This document shows positions 1-6,864 of a stretch of 6,864 bases of DNA, piece after piece. Each line of letters starts with the position of its first letter. Position 1 is the first letter of the stretch. This DNA comes from Thioalkalivibrio sp. (GTDB taxonomy: Bacteria > Pseudomonadota > Gammaproteobacteria > Ectothiorhodospirales > Ectothiorhodospiraceae), in contig SKNJ01000199.1 of assembly GCA_007120575.1 (NCBI GenBank), positions 1 to 6,864 of the forward strand, read 5' to 3'. A program made the position numbers and the translations under genes. Below the pieces are notes generated by a model that did no database searches, was not told the origin of the DNA, and worked only from the letters and a program-made list of their open reading frames with translations.

Positions 1-645
1 CAGTCGCGGCAGGATCTCCTGGCGCAGAAAGTTGCGATCGAACCGGGTATCGCGGTTGCTCGGATCCTCGAACCACTCCAGCCGCGTGTCCCTGGCATAG
101 GTGGCGAGGGTATCCGCCCCAAGCTCCAGCAACGGACGCCCCAGCCAGGTGCCACCCTCGCGCCGCAGCCGCAGCATGCCTTTCAATCCCTCCGGGCCGC
201 TGCCGCGCAGGGCGGCCAGCAGAAACGTCTCCGCCTGATCGTCGGCGTGCTGGGCCGTGAGAACCAGATCCCGCTCACCGAGACCCTCCCGCAGCGCAGC
301 GTAGCGCCCGGCCCGCGCAGCAGCCTCGACGCCGGCGCCATGAGTGGCCAGCGACGCCAGGCGCCGGGTCGTCAGGGGCACGCCGAGGGCGGCCGCCACC
401 CGCTGGCAGAACGCGGCCTGTTCCGCCGAATCAGGGCGCAGGCCATGGTCGATGTGCATGGCCTCGAGCCCCGGCACGGCCAGCTGGGCCGCGGCATGCA
501 GCAGTACGCTGGAATCGCGGCCGCCGCTGAAAGCAATGCGCCGCCGCCCCGTCCCGCTACACTGGTTCAGAAAGGCCCGCAGGGCCTCGCGGACCGGGTC
601 GACGCCCCCCGGCGCGAGGTCAGGAGACGGATTCCTGGAAGGCAC
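1..645 (-). CDS. tilS: tRNA(Ile)-lysidine synthase, N-terminal part (cut by window edge)
   Basis: TilS uses ATP and lysine to convert the wobble cytidine (C34) of the tRNA-Ile2 CAU anticodon to lysidine, which lets the tRNA read AUA; it is an essential cytosolic enzyme. 215 residues are visible. They carry the PP-loop ATP-binding motif SGGRDS (residues 40-45), the HIDHGLR segment (64-70), [11 protein letters not shown] (130-140), RPLL (170-173) and the EDPSN...RN..R signature (193-208), all in the order usual for the family. The C-terminal tRNA-binding domains lie beyond the left edge. GTG at 645 is chosen as the start because an in-frame TGA sits at 657-655 and no other ATG, GTG or TTG occurs before the PP-loop. 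Its ribosome-binding site is weak (GATGGA at best), and the start lies inside the end of accA, so translation may be coupled to accA. Family identity is nearly certain; the exact start is likely. Confidence 0.95.
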   Translation of the reverse strand, partial: MPSRNPSPDLAPGGVDPVREALRAFLNQCSGTGRRRIAFSGGRDSSVLLHAAAQLAVPGLEAMHIDHGLRPDSAEQAAFCQRVAAALGVPLTTRRLASLATHGAGVEAAARAGRYAALREGLGERDLVLTAQHADDQAETFLLAALRGSGPEGLKGMLRLRREGGTWLGRPLLELGADTLATYARDTRLEWFEDPSNRDTRFDRNFLRQEILPRL

Positions 646-1585
646 CGTAGTCCATCAGCCGGCGGTAGCGCCGCTCCAGACGCTTTTCCGGGTCGAGTCC
701 GTCGAGACGGTCCAGGGTCTCCAGCAACGCGCCGCGCAGGCGCTCGGCCATGGTCTCCGGGTCGCGGTGTGCGCCACCCAGCGGCTCGCTGATCACCTGA
801 TCGATCAGGCCCAGGTCCTTGAGGCGCTCCGAGGTAATCCCCAGCGCCTCGGCCGCTTCCGGGGCCTTCTCCGCGCTCTTCCACAGGATCGAGGCACAGC
901 CCTCCGGAGAGATCACCGAATAGGTCGCGTACTGCAACATCAGGGTCGCGTCGCCCACACCAATCGCCAGCGCGCCGCCGGAACCGCCCTCGCCAATCAC
1001 GGTCGCCACGATCGGCGTATCCAGCCGCGCCATTACCCGCAGGTTGCGGGCGATGGCCTCGCTCTGGCCGCGTTCCTCGGCCCCGACACCGGGATATGCC
1101 CCCGGGGTATCGATGAAGGTCAGGACCGGCAGACGGAACCGCTCGGCCATCTCCATCAGGCGCAATGCCTTGCGGTAACCTTCGGGCCGCGGCATGCCGA
1201 AATTGCGATAGACCTTGTCACGCGTCTGCCGGCCCTTCTGATGCCCGATCAGCATCACCGGTCGCCCCTCCAGCCGCGCGACCCCGCCAACGATCGCGGG
1301 ATCGTCGCCATAGGTGCGATCGCCATGCAGTTCCTCGAACTCGTCGAACAGCGCCGGGATGTAGTCAAGCGTGTACGGGCGCCGCGGATGCCGGGACATC
1401 TGCGCAACCTGCCAGGGGGTCAGCTTCGCGAAGATACTCTGGGTCAGCGAACGGCACTTTTCCTCGAGGCGATGGATCTCCTCCTGGAGATTCACCTCAC
1501 TGTCATCACCGACATACCGCAGATCCCGAATCTTGGCTTCCAATTCGGCGATCGGCTGTTCGAAGTCGAGAAAGTCCGGATTCAT
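620..1585 (-). CDS. accA: Acetyl-CoA carboxylase carboxyltransferase subunit alpha
   Basis: AccA pairs with AccD to form the alpha2-beta2 carboxyltransferase, which moves the carboxyl group from biotin on AccB to acetyl-CoA and so makes malonyl-CoA, the committed step of fatty acid synthesis in the cytosol. The 321-residue product has the family length (about 319 in E. coli) and begins [16 protein letters not shown], as expected. Visible blocks are an N-terminal helical region (8-50), [14 protein letters not shown] (87-101), GHQKGR (114-119), the oxyanion and crotonase-fold stretch [10 protein letters not shown] (157-166) followed by [14 protein letters not shown] (169-182), [12 protein letters not shown] (198-209) and [11 protein letters not shown] (226-236). 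The start ATG fits the known N-terminus; the upstream GGGA is a weak ribosome-binding site. It lies 222 bases after dnaE and overlaps the start of tilS by 26 bases. Nothing suggests damage or transfer. Confidence 0.98.
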   Translation of the reverse strand: MNPDFLDFEQPIAELEAKIRDLRYVGDDSEVNLQEEIHRLEEKCRSLTQSIFAKLTPWQVAQMSRHPRRPYTLDYIPALFDEFEELHGDRTYGDDPAIVGGVARLEGRPVMLIGHQKGRQTRDKVYRNFGMPRPEGYRKALRLMEMAERFRLPVLTFIDTPGAYPGVGAEERGQSEAIARNLRVMARLDTPIVATVIGEGGSGGALAIGVGDATLMLQYATYSVISPEGCASILWKSAEKAPEAAEALGITSERLKDLGLIDQVISEPLGGAHRDPETMAERLRGALLETLDRLDGLDPEKRLERRYRRLMDYGAFQESVS

Positions 1586-1647
1586 TCAGGGTCCCGTTGG
1601 TCGCTGCTGCGTCGTCCTGGCGCCACGCGAGGCGGCCGGATCGCGTA

Positions 1648-1666
1648 CGCGGACGGATGGTCCGCG
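1648..1666. repeat. Small inverted repeat in the putative accA leader
   Basis: CGCGGA (1648-1653) and TCCGCG (1661-1666) form a perfect 6-bp stem around a 7-base loop. On the minus strand it lies between the candidate -10 and accA, so it could fold in the accA leader RNA. No T-run follows, so it is not an intrinsic terminator. GC-rich DNA often yields stems of this size by chance. Confidence 0.35.
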
Positions 1667-1676
1667 CTTGCTGCGA

Positions 1677-1682
1677 ATTGTA
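1677..1682 (-). promoter_or_regulatory. Candidate -10 element for an accA promoter
   Basis: The minus strand reads TACAAT here (5 of 6 matches to TATAAT), inside the dnaE-accA spacer, which would give a leader of roughly 85 bases before accA. No good -35 match lies 16-19 bases upstream, and a TG lies one base away from the extended -10 position, so this is only a candidate. An accA-specific promoter would make sense because accA follows the long dnaE gene after a sizeable gap. Confidence 0.35.
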
Positions 1683-1724
1683 ACCAATCACCGCGCTCTT
1701 CGCCGCTCGGGGAAACACCCGTCA

Positions 1725-1757
1725 GTGCACGCGCGCGCGGCAGTCTGGCCTGCAGAC
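1725..1757. other. Dinucleotide-alternating tract and small hairpin after dnaE
   Basis: Positions 1725-1739 alternate purine and pyrimidine (GTGCAC then a GC run), a pattern that can adopt Z-DNA under supercoiling. Next to it, GTCTG (1743-1747) and CAGAC (1753-1757) form a 5-bp stem with a 5-base loop. These lie about 50-85 bases beyond the dnaE stop in the direction of transcription. There is no T-run, so termination here would not be of the intrinsic type. The rest of the 1586-1807 spacer shows no convincing small gene. Confidence 0.3.
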
Positions 1758-1807
1758 GCACGGCAGCCAGGGCGGGCGATGGTCTCCATGGTCCCATGTC
1801 TCGCAAC

Positions 1808-4800
1808 TCAGCGGCCGTACACCACGCGCGCCTCGCATTCCGGTCCCAGGGTCTTCTGGATACCTCGCAGCAGGCGTTCGTCGGGACGGACGGTCCAGTC
1901 CTCCGGCAGTCGGAGCTCGGCCTCCAGACCATCCTTGCGATAGCACAGATGGACCCGGCATTGTCCGTCGGCGTGCTCGGCCATCAACCCGCGCAGGGTT
2001 TGTACCTGCTCCGGCCGCACCCCCTCCAGGCACAAGTGCAGCGCCCGCGCCCATTGCGCACGGGCCTCGTCGAGGGAATGGACCGCCCGCGCACGCATGC
2101 GCACACCCCCGGCATAGTCGTCCAGCGTCACCGTCCCCTCGGCCACCAGAATCGCGTCCGGCTCCAGCAGGTGCCGGTAGGTCGCGAAATCGTCGTTGAA
2201 CAGCACCACCTCGGCGCGCCCGGTCTGGTCGTCCAGGGTCGCAATGCCCATCCGCCCGTTCTGGGTGTTACGCACCCGCACCCCAACCACCAACCCGGCG
2301 ACGCGCACGGTCTCCTGCTTGCCCCAGCGCGCCTTCGGTTCGTCCGGGCGGTCCTCCAGTTGTGCCTCGAGCGCCTGCAGGGTGCTGCCGGTCAGTTGCG
2401 CGAGCTCCGCGCGATACCGCTCCACCGGGTGCCCAGTGAGATAAAGGCCGAGGGTCTCCTTCTCGCCACGCAGGCGCTCGTCGTCCTCCATTTCCGGACG
2501 GGTCTCGCCCTCCGGCACCACGGCGGCGGCCGGATCCCCGAACAGATCCACCACGCCCAGGCTGGCGTTGCGCTCGGTCTGTTCCGCGGCGGCCACCGCG
2601 GTGGGGATATCGCCCAGCAGGGTTGCGCGATTGGCCCCCAGCCCGTCCATCGCACCCGCCCGCACCAGGGTTTCCAGCACGCGCTTGTTGAGCTTGCCCA
2701 GGTCCACCCTCTGGCAAAGATCGACAAGTCCGTGAAAGGCACCCCCGGCCTCGCGCGCCCGTAGCAGGGTATCGATCGCCGATTCGCCGACCCCCTTGAT
2801 CGCCCCCAGCCCATAGACCACGGTGGTGGCGTCACGACAGGTGAAGCGGTAATGCGAGCGGTTGACATCCGGCGGCAGGACCTCCAGCCCCATATTCCGG
2901 CATTCCTCGATCAGACCCACCACCTTGTCGGTGTTGTCCATGTCCGCGGACAGCACCGCAGCCATGAAGGGCGCCGGATAATGCGCCTTCAGCCAGGCCG
3001 TCTGGTAGGCCACCAGCGCATACGCCGCCGAATGCGACTTGTTGAAGCCGTAACCCGCGAATTTCTCCATCAGATCGAAGATGTAGGTCGCGGTGGCTTT
3101 CTCCACTCCGCGTCCCAGCGCCCCCTCCATGAAGATCTCGCGCTGCTTGGCCATCTCTTCGGGCTTTTTCTTGCCCATCGCGCGGCGCAGCAGGTCAGCG
3201 CCGCCGAGGGTGAAGTTGGCCAGCACCTGGGCGATCTGCATCACCTGCTCCTGATACAGGATCACCCCGTAGGTCGGCTGCAGGATCGGCTCCAGCTCCG
3301 GGTGCGGGTATTCGACCCGGGCACGCCCGTGCTTGCGGTCGATGAAGTCGTCTACCATCCCCGACTGCAGCGGCCCCGGGCGGTACAACGCCACCAGCGC
3401 GATGATGTCCTCGAAGCTGTCCGGCTGCAGGCGCCGGATCAAGTCCTTCATGCCACCGGATTCCAGCTGGAACACCGCCGTGGTCTGGTAGGCCTTCAAC
3501 AGATGGAAGGTATCCGGATCGTCGAGTGGCAGCGCGTCCAGGTCGACCTCCGCCTGCGGATCCATCTGGCGGATATTCTGTACCGCCCAGTCGATGATGG
3601 TCAGGGTACGCAGGCCGAGGAAGTCGAACTTCACCAGGCCGACCGCCTCGACATCGTCCTTGTCGAAGTGGGTCACCAGCGAGCCGCCGTCGTCTTCGCA
3701 GTACAGCGGAGAGAAGTCCGTCAGCGCCGAGGGCGCGATGACCACCCCGCCGGCGTGCTTGCCGGCGTTGCGGGTCAGGCCCTCCAGCTTGCGCGCGAGA
3801 TCAATGATCGCGCGCACCTCCTCGTCCTGGTCGTACTGCGCTTTCAGGTCCTCGCTCTCGGCCAGCGCCTTGTCCAGGGTCATGCCGAGTTCGAACGGAA
3901 TCAGCTTGGCGATCCGGTCCACGAAACCGTAGCCATGCCCGAGCACCCGCCCGACATCGCGCACCACGGCCTTCGCCGCCATGGTCCCGTGGGTGATGAT
4001 CTGCGACACCTTGTCACGCCCGTAGCGCTCGGCCACGTAGTCGATCACGTCGTCGCGCTTCTCCATGCAGAAGTCGACATCGAAGTCGGGCATAGAGACA
4101 CGCTCTGGGTTTAGAAATCGCTCGAATAGAAGCTCGTAACGCAATGGATCCAGGTCTGTAATGCCCAACGAGTAGGCGACCAGCGAGCCCGCACCGGACC
4201 CGCGCCCCGGCCCCACCGGGATGCCGTTGTCCTTCGCCCACTGGATAAAATCGGCCACGATCAGGAAGTAGCCGGGGAAGCCCATCTGACAGATCACGTC
4301 CAGCTCGCGCGTGAGCCGCGCCTCGTAGTCCGCGACATCCGCAAATCGAAAACGCTCCAGACGCGCGGACAGTCCCTTCGCCGCTGTCTCGCGCAGGTGG
4401 TCCTCGACGGTGTAACCCTCGGGGACCGGGAAATCGGGCAGCACCGACTCGCCCAGGGTCAGGGTCACGCTGCAGCGCCGCGCGATCGCCACGCTGTTGG
4501 CCAGCGCCTCCGGGATATCCGCAAAGCGCTCGGCCATTTCCTCCGGGGTGCGCAGGTACTGCTCCTCGGAATAGCGCCGGGGGCGATTCGGGTCGTCCAG
4601 GGTCACACCGTCGTGGATGCAGACCCGCGCCTCGTGGGCCTCGAAATCCGTCGCCCCCAGGAAGCGCACGTCATTGGTCGCGACCACCGGCAATGCGAAG
4701 GCCTCGGACGCCGCGAGCGCATGCTCGATCCAGGCCTCCTCACCCGCCCGCCCGGTACGGGTCAACTCGAGATAGAAACGCCCGGGAAATCGCGCCTGCC

Positions 4801-5278
4801 AGGGCGCGAGCTCGGCGACGTCCAGCTCGCGCGCCACCGCTGCACCGTTCACGAACACTCCGTCGATACCGCCGGACAGCGCAATAAGACCCTCGGCGGC
4901 CCCGCCATCCAGCCAGGCCGCATCGATCCGCGGCACACCCTTTTGTTGCCCCTCCTGCCAGGCGCGCGAGATCAGCCGCGTCAGGTTGCGATACCCCGGA
5001 TCATTCTGCGCCAGCAGGGTAATGCGGGCCAGACTCCCGTCCGGGCGCGCGTCACGCACCAGGAGGTCCGAGCCGATGATCGGCTGGACGCCCCGAGCAA
5101 TCGCTGCGCGATAGAACTTCACCAGCCCGAACAGGTTGCAGTGGTCGGTCACCGCCACCGCCGGCATGCCGGCCCCTGCCACCTGCTCCACCAGGGGCTT
5201 CAGGCGCACCAGGCCGTCGATCAGGGAATATTCGGAGTGCACCCGCAGGTGCACGAAACCCGGGTCGCGGAGACTCAC
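1808..5278 (-). CDS. dnaE: DNA polymerase III subunit alpha (DnaE1 type)
   Basis: This is the catalytic subunit of the replicative Pol III core, which works with DnaQ (epsilon), the beta clamp and tau. It has 1156 residues (E. coli 1160). Order: PHP domain (about 5-270; HLRVHSEYS at 10-18, TDHCNLFG at 44-51), palm with [14 protein letters not shown] (356-369) and PDFDVDF (397-403), where D398 and D400 match E. coli D401 and D403, third catalytic D552 in [11 protein letters not shown] (E. coli D555), [12 protein letters not shown] (675-686), MGKKKPEEM (701-709), [13 protein letters not shown] (742-754), helix-hairpin-helix near 822-840, clamp-binding region near 909-913, OB fold (about 990-1070) and a C-terminal tau-binding region. 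The GTG start gives an E. coli-like N-terminus and overlaps the rnhB stop by 4 bases. A longer reading from 5368 would add 30 atypical residues lying over rnhB and is unlikely. Oddities are a rare-codon island at 4091-4168 and a variant clamp motif. Confidence 0.98.
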   Translation of the reverse strand: MSLRDPGFVHLRVHSEYSLIDGLVRLKPLVEQVAGAGMPAVAVTDHCNLFGLVKFYRAAIARGVQPIIGSDLLVRDARPDGSLARITLLAQNDPGYRNLTRLISRAWQEGQQKGVPRIDAAWLDGGAAEGLIALSGGIDGVFVNGAAVARELDVAELAPWQARFPGRFYLELTRTGRAGEEAWIEHALAASEAFALPVVATNDVRFLGATDFEAHEARVCIHDGVTLDDPNRPRRYSEEQYLRTPEEMAERFADIPEALANSVAIARRCSVTLTLGESVLPDFPVPEGYTVEDHLRETAAKGLSARLERFRFADVADYEARLTRELDVICQMGFPGYFLIVADFIQWAKDNGIPVGPGRGSGAGSLVAYSLGITDLDPLRYELLFERFLNPERVSMPDFDVDFCMEKRDDVIDYVAERYGRDKVSQIITHGTMAAKAVVRDVGRVLGHGYGFVDRIAKLIPFELGMTLDKALAESEDLKAQYDQDEEVRAIIDLARKLEGLTRNAGKHAGGVVIAPSALTDFSPLYCEDDGGSLVTHFDKDDVEAVGLVKFDFLGLRTLTIIDWAVQNIRQMDPQAEVDLDALPLDDPDTFHLLKAYQTTAVFQLESGGMKDLIRRLQPDSFEDIIALVALYRPGPLQSGMVDDFIDRKHGRARVEYPHPELEPILQPTYGVILYQEQVMQIAQVLANFTLGGADLLRRAMGKKKPEEMAKQREIFMEGALGRGVEKATATYIFDLMEKFAGYGFNKSHSAAYALVAYQTAWLKAHYPAPFMAAVLSADMDNTDKVVGLIEECRNMGLEVLPPDVNRSHYRFTCRDATTVVYGLGAIKGVGESAIDTLLRAREAGGAFHGLVDLCQRVDLGKLNKRVLETLVRAGAMDGLGANRATLLGDIPTAVAAAEQTERNASLGVVDLFGDPAAAVVPEGETRPEMEDDERLRGEKETLGLYLTGHPVERYRAELAQLTGSTLQALEAQLEDRPDEPKARWGKQETVRVAGLVVGVRVRNTQNGRMGIATLDDQTGRAEVVLFNDDFATYRHLLEPDAILVAEGTVTLDDYAGGVRMRARAVHSLDEARAQWARALHLCLEGVRPEQVQTLRGLMAEHADGQCRVHLCYRKDGLEAELRLPEDWTVRPDERLLRGIQKTLGPECEARVVYGR
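4091..4168 (-). other. AT-enriched rare-codon island in dnaE before the catalytic aspartates
   Basis: This stretch codes for DnaE residues 371-396, directly before the catalytic PDFDVDF. About half its bases are A or T (39 G/C of 80 counted over 4091-4170), while the rest of the gene is strongly GC-rich. Of 26 codons, about 14 are types otherwise avoided here: TTG twice, CTA twice, CGT twice, CCA twice, and CTT, CGA, ACA, ATT, TTT and TCT. The encoded protein is entirely normal and nearly the same as in E. coli, so the shift is synonymous. Its cause is not known; recombination or selection on the RNA are both possible. Confidence 0.75.
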
Positions 5279-5901
5279 GCTCCACGCTCCCCGGCGGCGG
5301 CACAGACGCTCGCGCCCGCCGCCAGGGCACGCGCGACCGGGCCAAAGCTGCGCCGATGTTCCGGACACGGACCCAGGCGTTGCAGGGCCGCGCGATGCGC
5401 CGCGGTCGGATACCCGGCATGCCGGTCGAAACCGTAGCCGGGATATTCGCGGTGCAGTTCCGCCAGATGCCGATCCCGAGCCACCTTGGCAATGATCGAG
5501 GCCGCGCTGATCGCCGCCACCGACCCGTCGCCGCCCACGATCGTCTCGCTCGTCCAGGGGCCTTCCGGCGCAAACCGCCCATCCACCCGCAAATGCGCCG
5601 GAACCGGATCGAGGCCAGCCACCGCACGACGCATCGCCAGCAACGTGGCGTGGTGGATATTCAGCCGGTCGATCTCGACGGCGCTCGCCTGCCCCAGCGC
5701 GAACGCCAGCACCTCCTCCCGTAGCCGGGCGTCCAGGGCCTCGCGCCGGCGCGCGGTGAGCTTCTTGGAATCGGTCAGTCCAGGGCAGTCATAACCCGGA
5801 TACAGGATCACCGCCGCCGCGACCACGGGCCCCGCCAGTGGCCCGCGGCCCACCTCGTCCACACCCGCCACATGCCCTGCTGTTACCGCTGTCTCGGGCA
5901 T
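5275..5901 (-). CDS. rnhB: Ribonuclease HII
   Basis: RNase HII cuts RNA in RNA-DNA hybrids and starts removal of single ribonucleotides left in DNA, acting in the cytosol on the chromosome. The 208-residue product (E. coli 198) shows [14 protein letters not shown] (13-26) with catalytic D15 and E16, LTDSKKL (42-48), VDG with D107 (106-108), [21 protein letters not shown] (123-143) with D125 matching E. coli D126, [14 protein letters not shown] (156-169) and HRRSFGPV (182-189). All four acidic active-site residues are present. ATG at 5901 is chosen because the protein then begins 12 residues before GVDEVGRG, as in relatives, and AGGGGAG lies upstream; the open frame further upstream runs into the oppositely oriented gene. 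The alanine-rich C-terminal tail (about 192-208) is slightly longer than in E. coli. Its stop overlaps the dnaE GTG start by 4 bases, so the two form a coupled pair. Confidence 0.97.
   Translation of the reverse strand: MPETAVTAGHVAGVDEVGRGPLAGPVVAAAVILYPGYDCPGLTDSKKLTARRREALDARLREEVLAFALGQASAVEIDRLNIHHATLLAMRRAVAGLDPVPAHLRVDGRFAPEGPWTSETIVGGDGSVAAISAASIIAKVARDRHLAELHREYPGYGFDRHAGYPTAAHRAALQRLGPCPEHRRSFGPVARALAAGASVCAAAGERGA
5287..5292 (-). promoter_or_regulatory. Ribosome-binding site supporting the dnaE GTG start
   Basis: The minus strand reads GGGGAG here, 8 bases before GTG at 5278, inside the last codons of rnhB. This spacing is close to ideal and supports the GTG start over a longer upstream reading. 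It also suggests that ribosomes finishing rnhB can re-initiate on dnaE. Confidence 0.65.
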
Positions 5902-5911
5902 GCGCCCCGCT

Positions 5912-5917
5912 CTCCCC
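5912..5917 (-). promoter_or_regulatory. Ribosome-binding site of rnhB
   Basis: GGGGAG on the minus strand, 10 bases before ATG at 5901. This is slightly long but workable spacing and decides for this ATG as the rnhB start. Confidence 0.55.
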
Positions 5918-5950
5918 TGGTGATTCGCGTCGCTCTCCGGCGGCCTCACG

Positions 5951-5960
5951 CGGCATGCCG
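5951..5960. repeat. Perfect 10-bp palindrome in the divergent intergenic region
   Basis: CGGCATGCCG is its own reverse complement. It sits 9 bases upstream of the plus-strand TACAAT, in the spacer of that candidate promoter, and in the presumed rnhB leader. It might be a small operator or a leader hairpin. The same GGCATGCC core recurs inside coding regions (1191, 5163, 5416, 6075), so its placement may be incidental. Confidence 0.4.
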
Positions 5961-5969
5961 GGGATCCGG

Positions 5970-5975
5970 TACAAT
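5970..5975 (+). promoter_or_regulatory. Candidate -10 element for the oxidoreductase gene
   Basis: TACAAT (5 of 6 matches to TATAAT) lies 44 bases before the ATG at 6020, in the divergent intergenic region. It would give a leader of about 38 bases. The -35 position 17 bases upstream (CACGCG) is a poor match, so an activator or a weak promoter would be implied. Confidence 0.4.
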
Positions 5976-5984
5976 AGCGCCGAA

Positions 5985-5993
5985 ATCCTAGCA
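5985..5993 (-). promoter_or_regulatory. Candidate extended -10 element for rnhB-dnaE
   Basis: The minus strand reads TGC followed by TAGGAT, an extended -10 arrangement with 4 of 6 hexamer matches. It would start transcripts about 77 bases before rnhB ATG. No clear -35 is seen. It lies only about 10 bases from the opposing TACAAT, so the two promoters would overlap and could compete for RNA polymerase. Confidence 0.3.
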
Positions 5994-6019
5994 CAGCGTC
6001 CCCGAACCCGAGCCCATTC

Positions 6020-6864
6020 ATGTCCCAAATCCCGCTCCGTTGCGCCGTGATCGGCGTCGGCCATCTTGGCCGCTGGCATGCCGCGAAGTATGCCCAGCTC
6101 CCCGAAACCGAACTGATCGCAGTCGTCGACGCGGACCCCGAAACCGCGCAGCGCGTCGCCGAGGCGAACGGCTGTGCCGCGGAAACCGACCACCGCGGCC
6201 TGCTCGGTCGGGTCGACGCGGTCTCCATCGCCGCCCCCACCACCCTGCATCACGACATCGCCCGCGACTTCCTCGCGGCCGGCTGCCATGTGCTGGTGGA
6301 AAAACCGATCACCGCTACCCTCGAACAGGCCGAGGCCCTGAACCGGCTCGCGGAAGCACACGGCGTGATCCTGCAGGTCGGGCACCTCGAGCGTTTCAAC
6401 GCCGCCCTGCGGCGGCTCGCGGAAGACCCGCTGCATCCCCGATTCATCGAGTCCCACCGCCTGGCACCGTACAAGCCACGCGCTACCGATGTCTCGGTGG
6501 TGCTGGACCTGATGATCCACGACATCGACATCATCCTGTCGCTGGTGGATGCCCCGCTGACCGAGATCCGGGCCTCCGGGGCGCGCGTGATCACCGGCGA
6601 CATCGATATTGCCAATGCGCGTCTGGAGTTCGCCAACGGCTGCGTGGCGAACGTGACCTCCAGCCGCGTCAGCACCAAGTCCGAACGGCGCATGCGCATC
6701 TTCCAGTCGCATGCCTACGCCTCGGTGGACTTCCAGAACCGCGTGCTGTCGCTGCACCGCCTTGGCGACCTCGACCCTGACACCGGAGCACCCGAGATCC
6801 ACACCGACGAGAGCGTGTTCGACGAATCCGATGCCCTGCTGGCGGAGATTCGCGCCTTCGTCGC
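6020..6864 (+). CDS. Gfo/Idh/MocA-family NAD(P)-dependent oxidoreductase, C-terminus cut by window edge
   Basis: This family oxidises or reduces sugars and nucleotide sugars in the cytosol. 281 residues are visible and the frame is open to the right edge; relatives are about 310-330 residues, so little is missing. A Rossmann domain carries GVGHLGRWH (12-20, GxGxxG), and D37 after the second strand (VVDAD) favours NAD over NADP. EKP (94-96) is the family's catalytic-lysine motif, and LDLMIHDID (162-170) has the catalytic-type D163 and H167. The C-terminal sheet domain follows from about residue 125. ATG at 6020 puts the Rossmann glycines at residues 12-17, as usual, although no clear ribosome-binding site precedes it. 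It is transcribed away from rnhB. The HDID version and the position beside a locus that holds lpxB in E. coli recall GnnA, the UDP-GlcNAc 3-dehydrogenase of Acidithiobacillus ferrooxidans, but the substrate cannot be read from this fragment. Family is near certain, function open. Confidence 0.92.
   Translation, partial: MSQIPLRCAVIGVGHLGRWHAAKYAQLPETELIAVVDADPETAQRVAEANGCAAETDHRGLLGRVDAVSIAAPTTLHHDIARDFLAAGCHVLVEKPITATLEQAEALNRLAEAHGVILQVGHLERFNAALRRLAEDPLHPRFIESHRLAPYKPRATDVSVVLDLMIHDIDIILSLVDAPLTEIRASGARVITGDIDIANARLEFANGCVANVTSSRVSTKSERRMRIFQSHAYASVDFQNRVLSLHRLGDLDPDTGAPEIHTDESVFDESDALLAEIRAFV

Noticed and set aside
1648..1666. Inverted repeat considered as an intrinsic terminator after dnaE.
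   Set aside because: The stem is only 6 bp and no T-run follows on the minus strand; it also lies far beyond the dnaE stop and downstream of the candidate accA promoter.
344..2764. An 806-codon plus-strand open frame running antisense across tilS, accA, the spacer and dnaE, with similar ones at 2852-4114 and 4397-5437.
   Set aside because: The frame is codon-aligned with dnaE and accA on the other strand. Antisense stops there need TTA, CTA or TCA in the sense genes, which GC-rich coding avoids. The translation is rich in Arg, Gln and His with no recognisable domain, and the sense genes are certain.
3031..3055. The GYGFNKSHS region of DnaE, where cyanobacterial split inteins insert.
   Set aside because: The protein reads straight through with no insertion or break, so no intein is present.
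5279..5368. A 30-residue N-terminal extension of DnaE starting at 5368.
   Set aside because: It lies wholly inside rnhB, has no similarity to DnaE N-termini, and the GTG at 5278 has a good ribosome-binding site and gives the family-typical beginning.
5902..6243. An upstream extension of rnhB to 6243.
   Set aside because: It overlaps the divergent oxidoreductase and its promoter region, and its translation does not resemble RNase HII, whose normal N-terminus is reached from 5901.
5789..6802. Minus-strand open frames antisense to the oxidoreductase.
   Set aside because: The plus-strand frame has a complete Rossmann motif, EKP and HDID signatures in order; the antisense frames show no recognisable domain.

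Overview
The window looks like chromosomal DNA from a GC-rich gammaproteobacterium. The proteins resemble the E. coli versions closely: DnaE shares the same catalytic blocks with an offset of only three residues. The gene order rnhB-dnaE-accA-(...)-tilS is the one seen in E. coli and its relatives. The high GC content, strong third-position GC bias and lack of intervening genes would fit a free-living group such as the Chromatiales/Ectothiorhodospiraceae, but that placement is only inference.

Layout. On the minus strand, reading right to left, are rnhB (5901-5275), dnaE (5278-1808), accA (1585-620) and the N-terminal two-thirds or less of tilS (645-1, running off the left edge). rnhB and dnaE overlap by 4 bases (GTGA), and accA and tilS overlap by 26 bases, so each pair is probably translated together. 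A 222-base spacer separates dnaE from accA. It holds a candidate accA promoter and two small inverted repeats, but no intrinsic terminator that I can see, so read-through from dnaE is likely. To the right of rnhB, a 118-base divergent intergenic region with back-to-back candidate promoters leads into a plus-strand Gfo/Idh/MocA-family NAD(P)-dependent sugar oxidoreductase (6020 to the right edge, C-terminus missing).

Function. The block is housekeeping: ribonucleotide removal (RNase HII), chromosomal replication (Pol III alpha), the first committed step of fatty acid synthesis (the carboxyltransferase alpha subunit of acetyl-CoA carboxylase) and tRNA-Ile2 lysidine formation. In E. coli lpxB lies directly upstream of rnhB; here that place is taken by the divergent oxidoreductase. 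This raises the possibility, not proven here, that it acts on a nucleotide sugar for lipid A, like GnnA of Acidithiobacillus ferrooxidans.

I found no evidence of a mobile element, CRISPR array, RNA gene or obviously new system. The best anomalies are a 78-base AT-enriched, rare-codon island in dnaE just before the catalytic aspartates, a clamp-binding motif in DnaE that lacks its usual glutamine, and the unexpected oxidoreductase neighbour.
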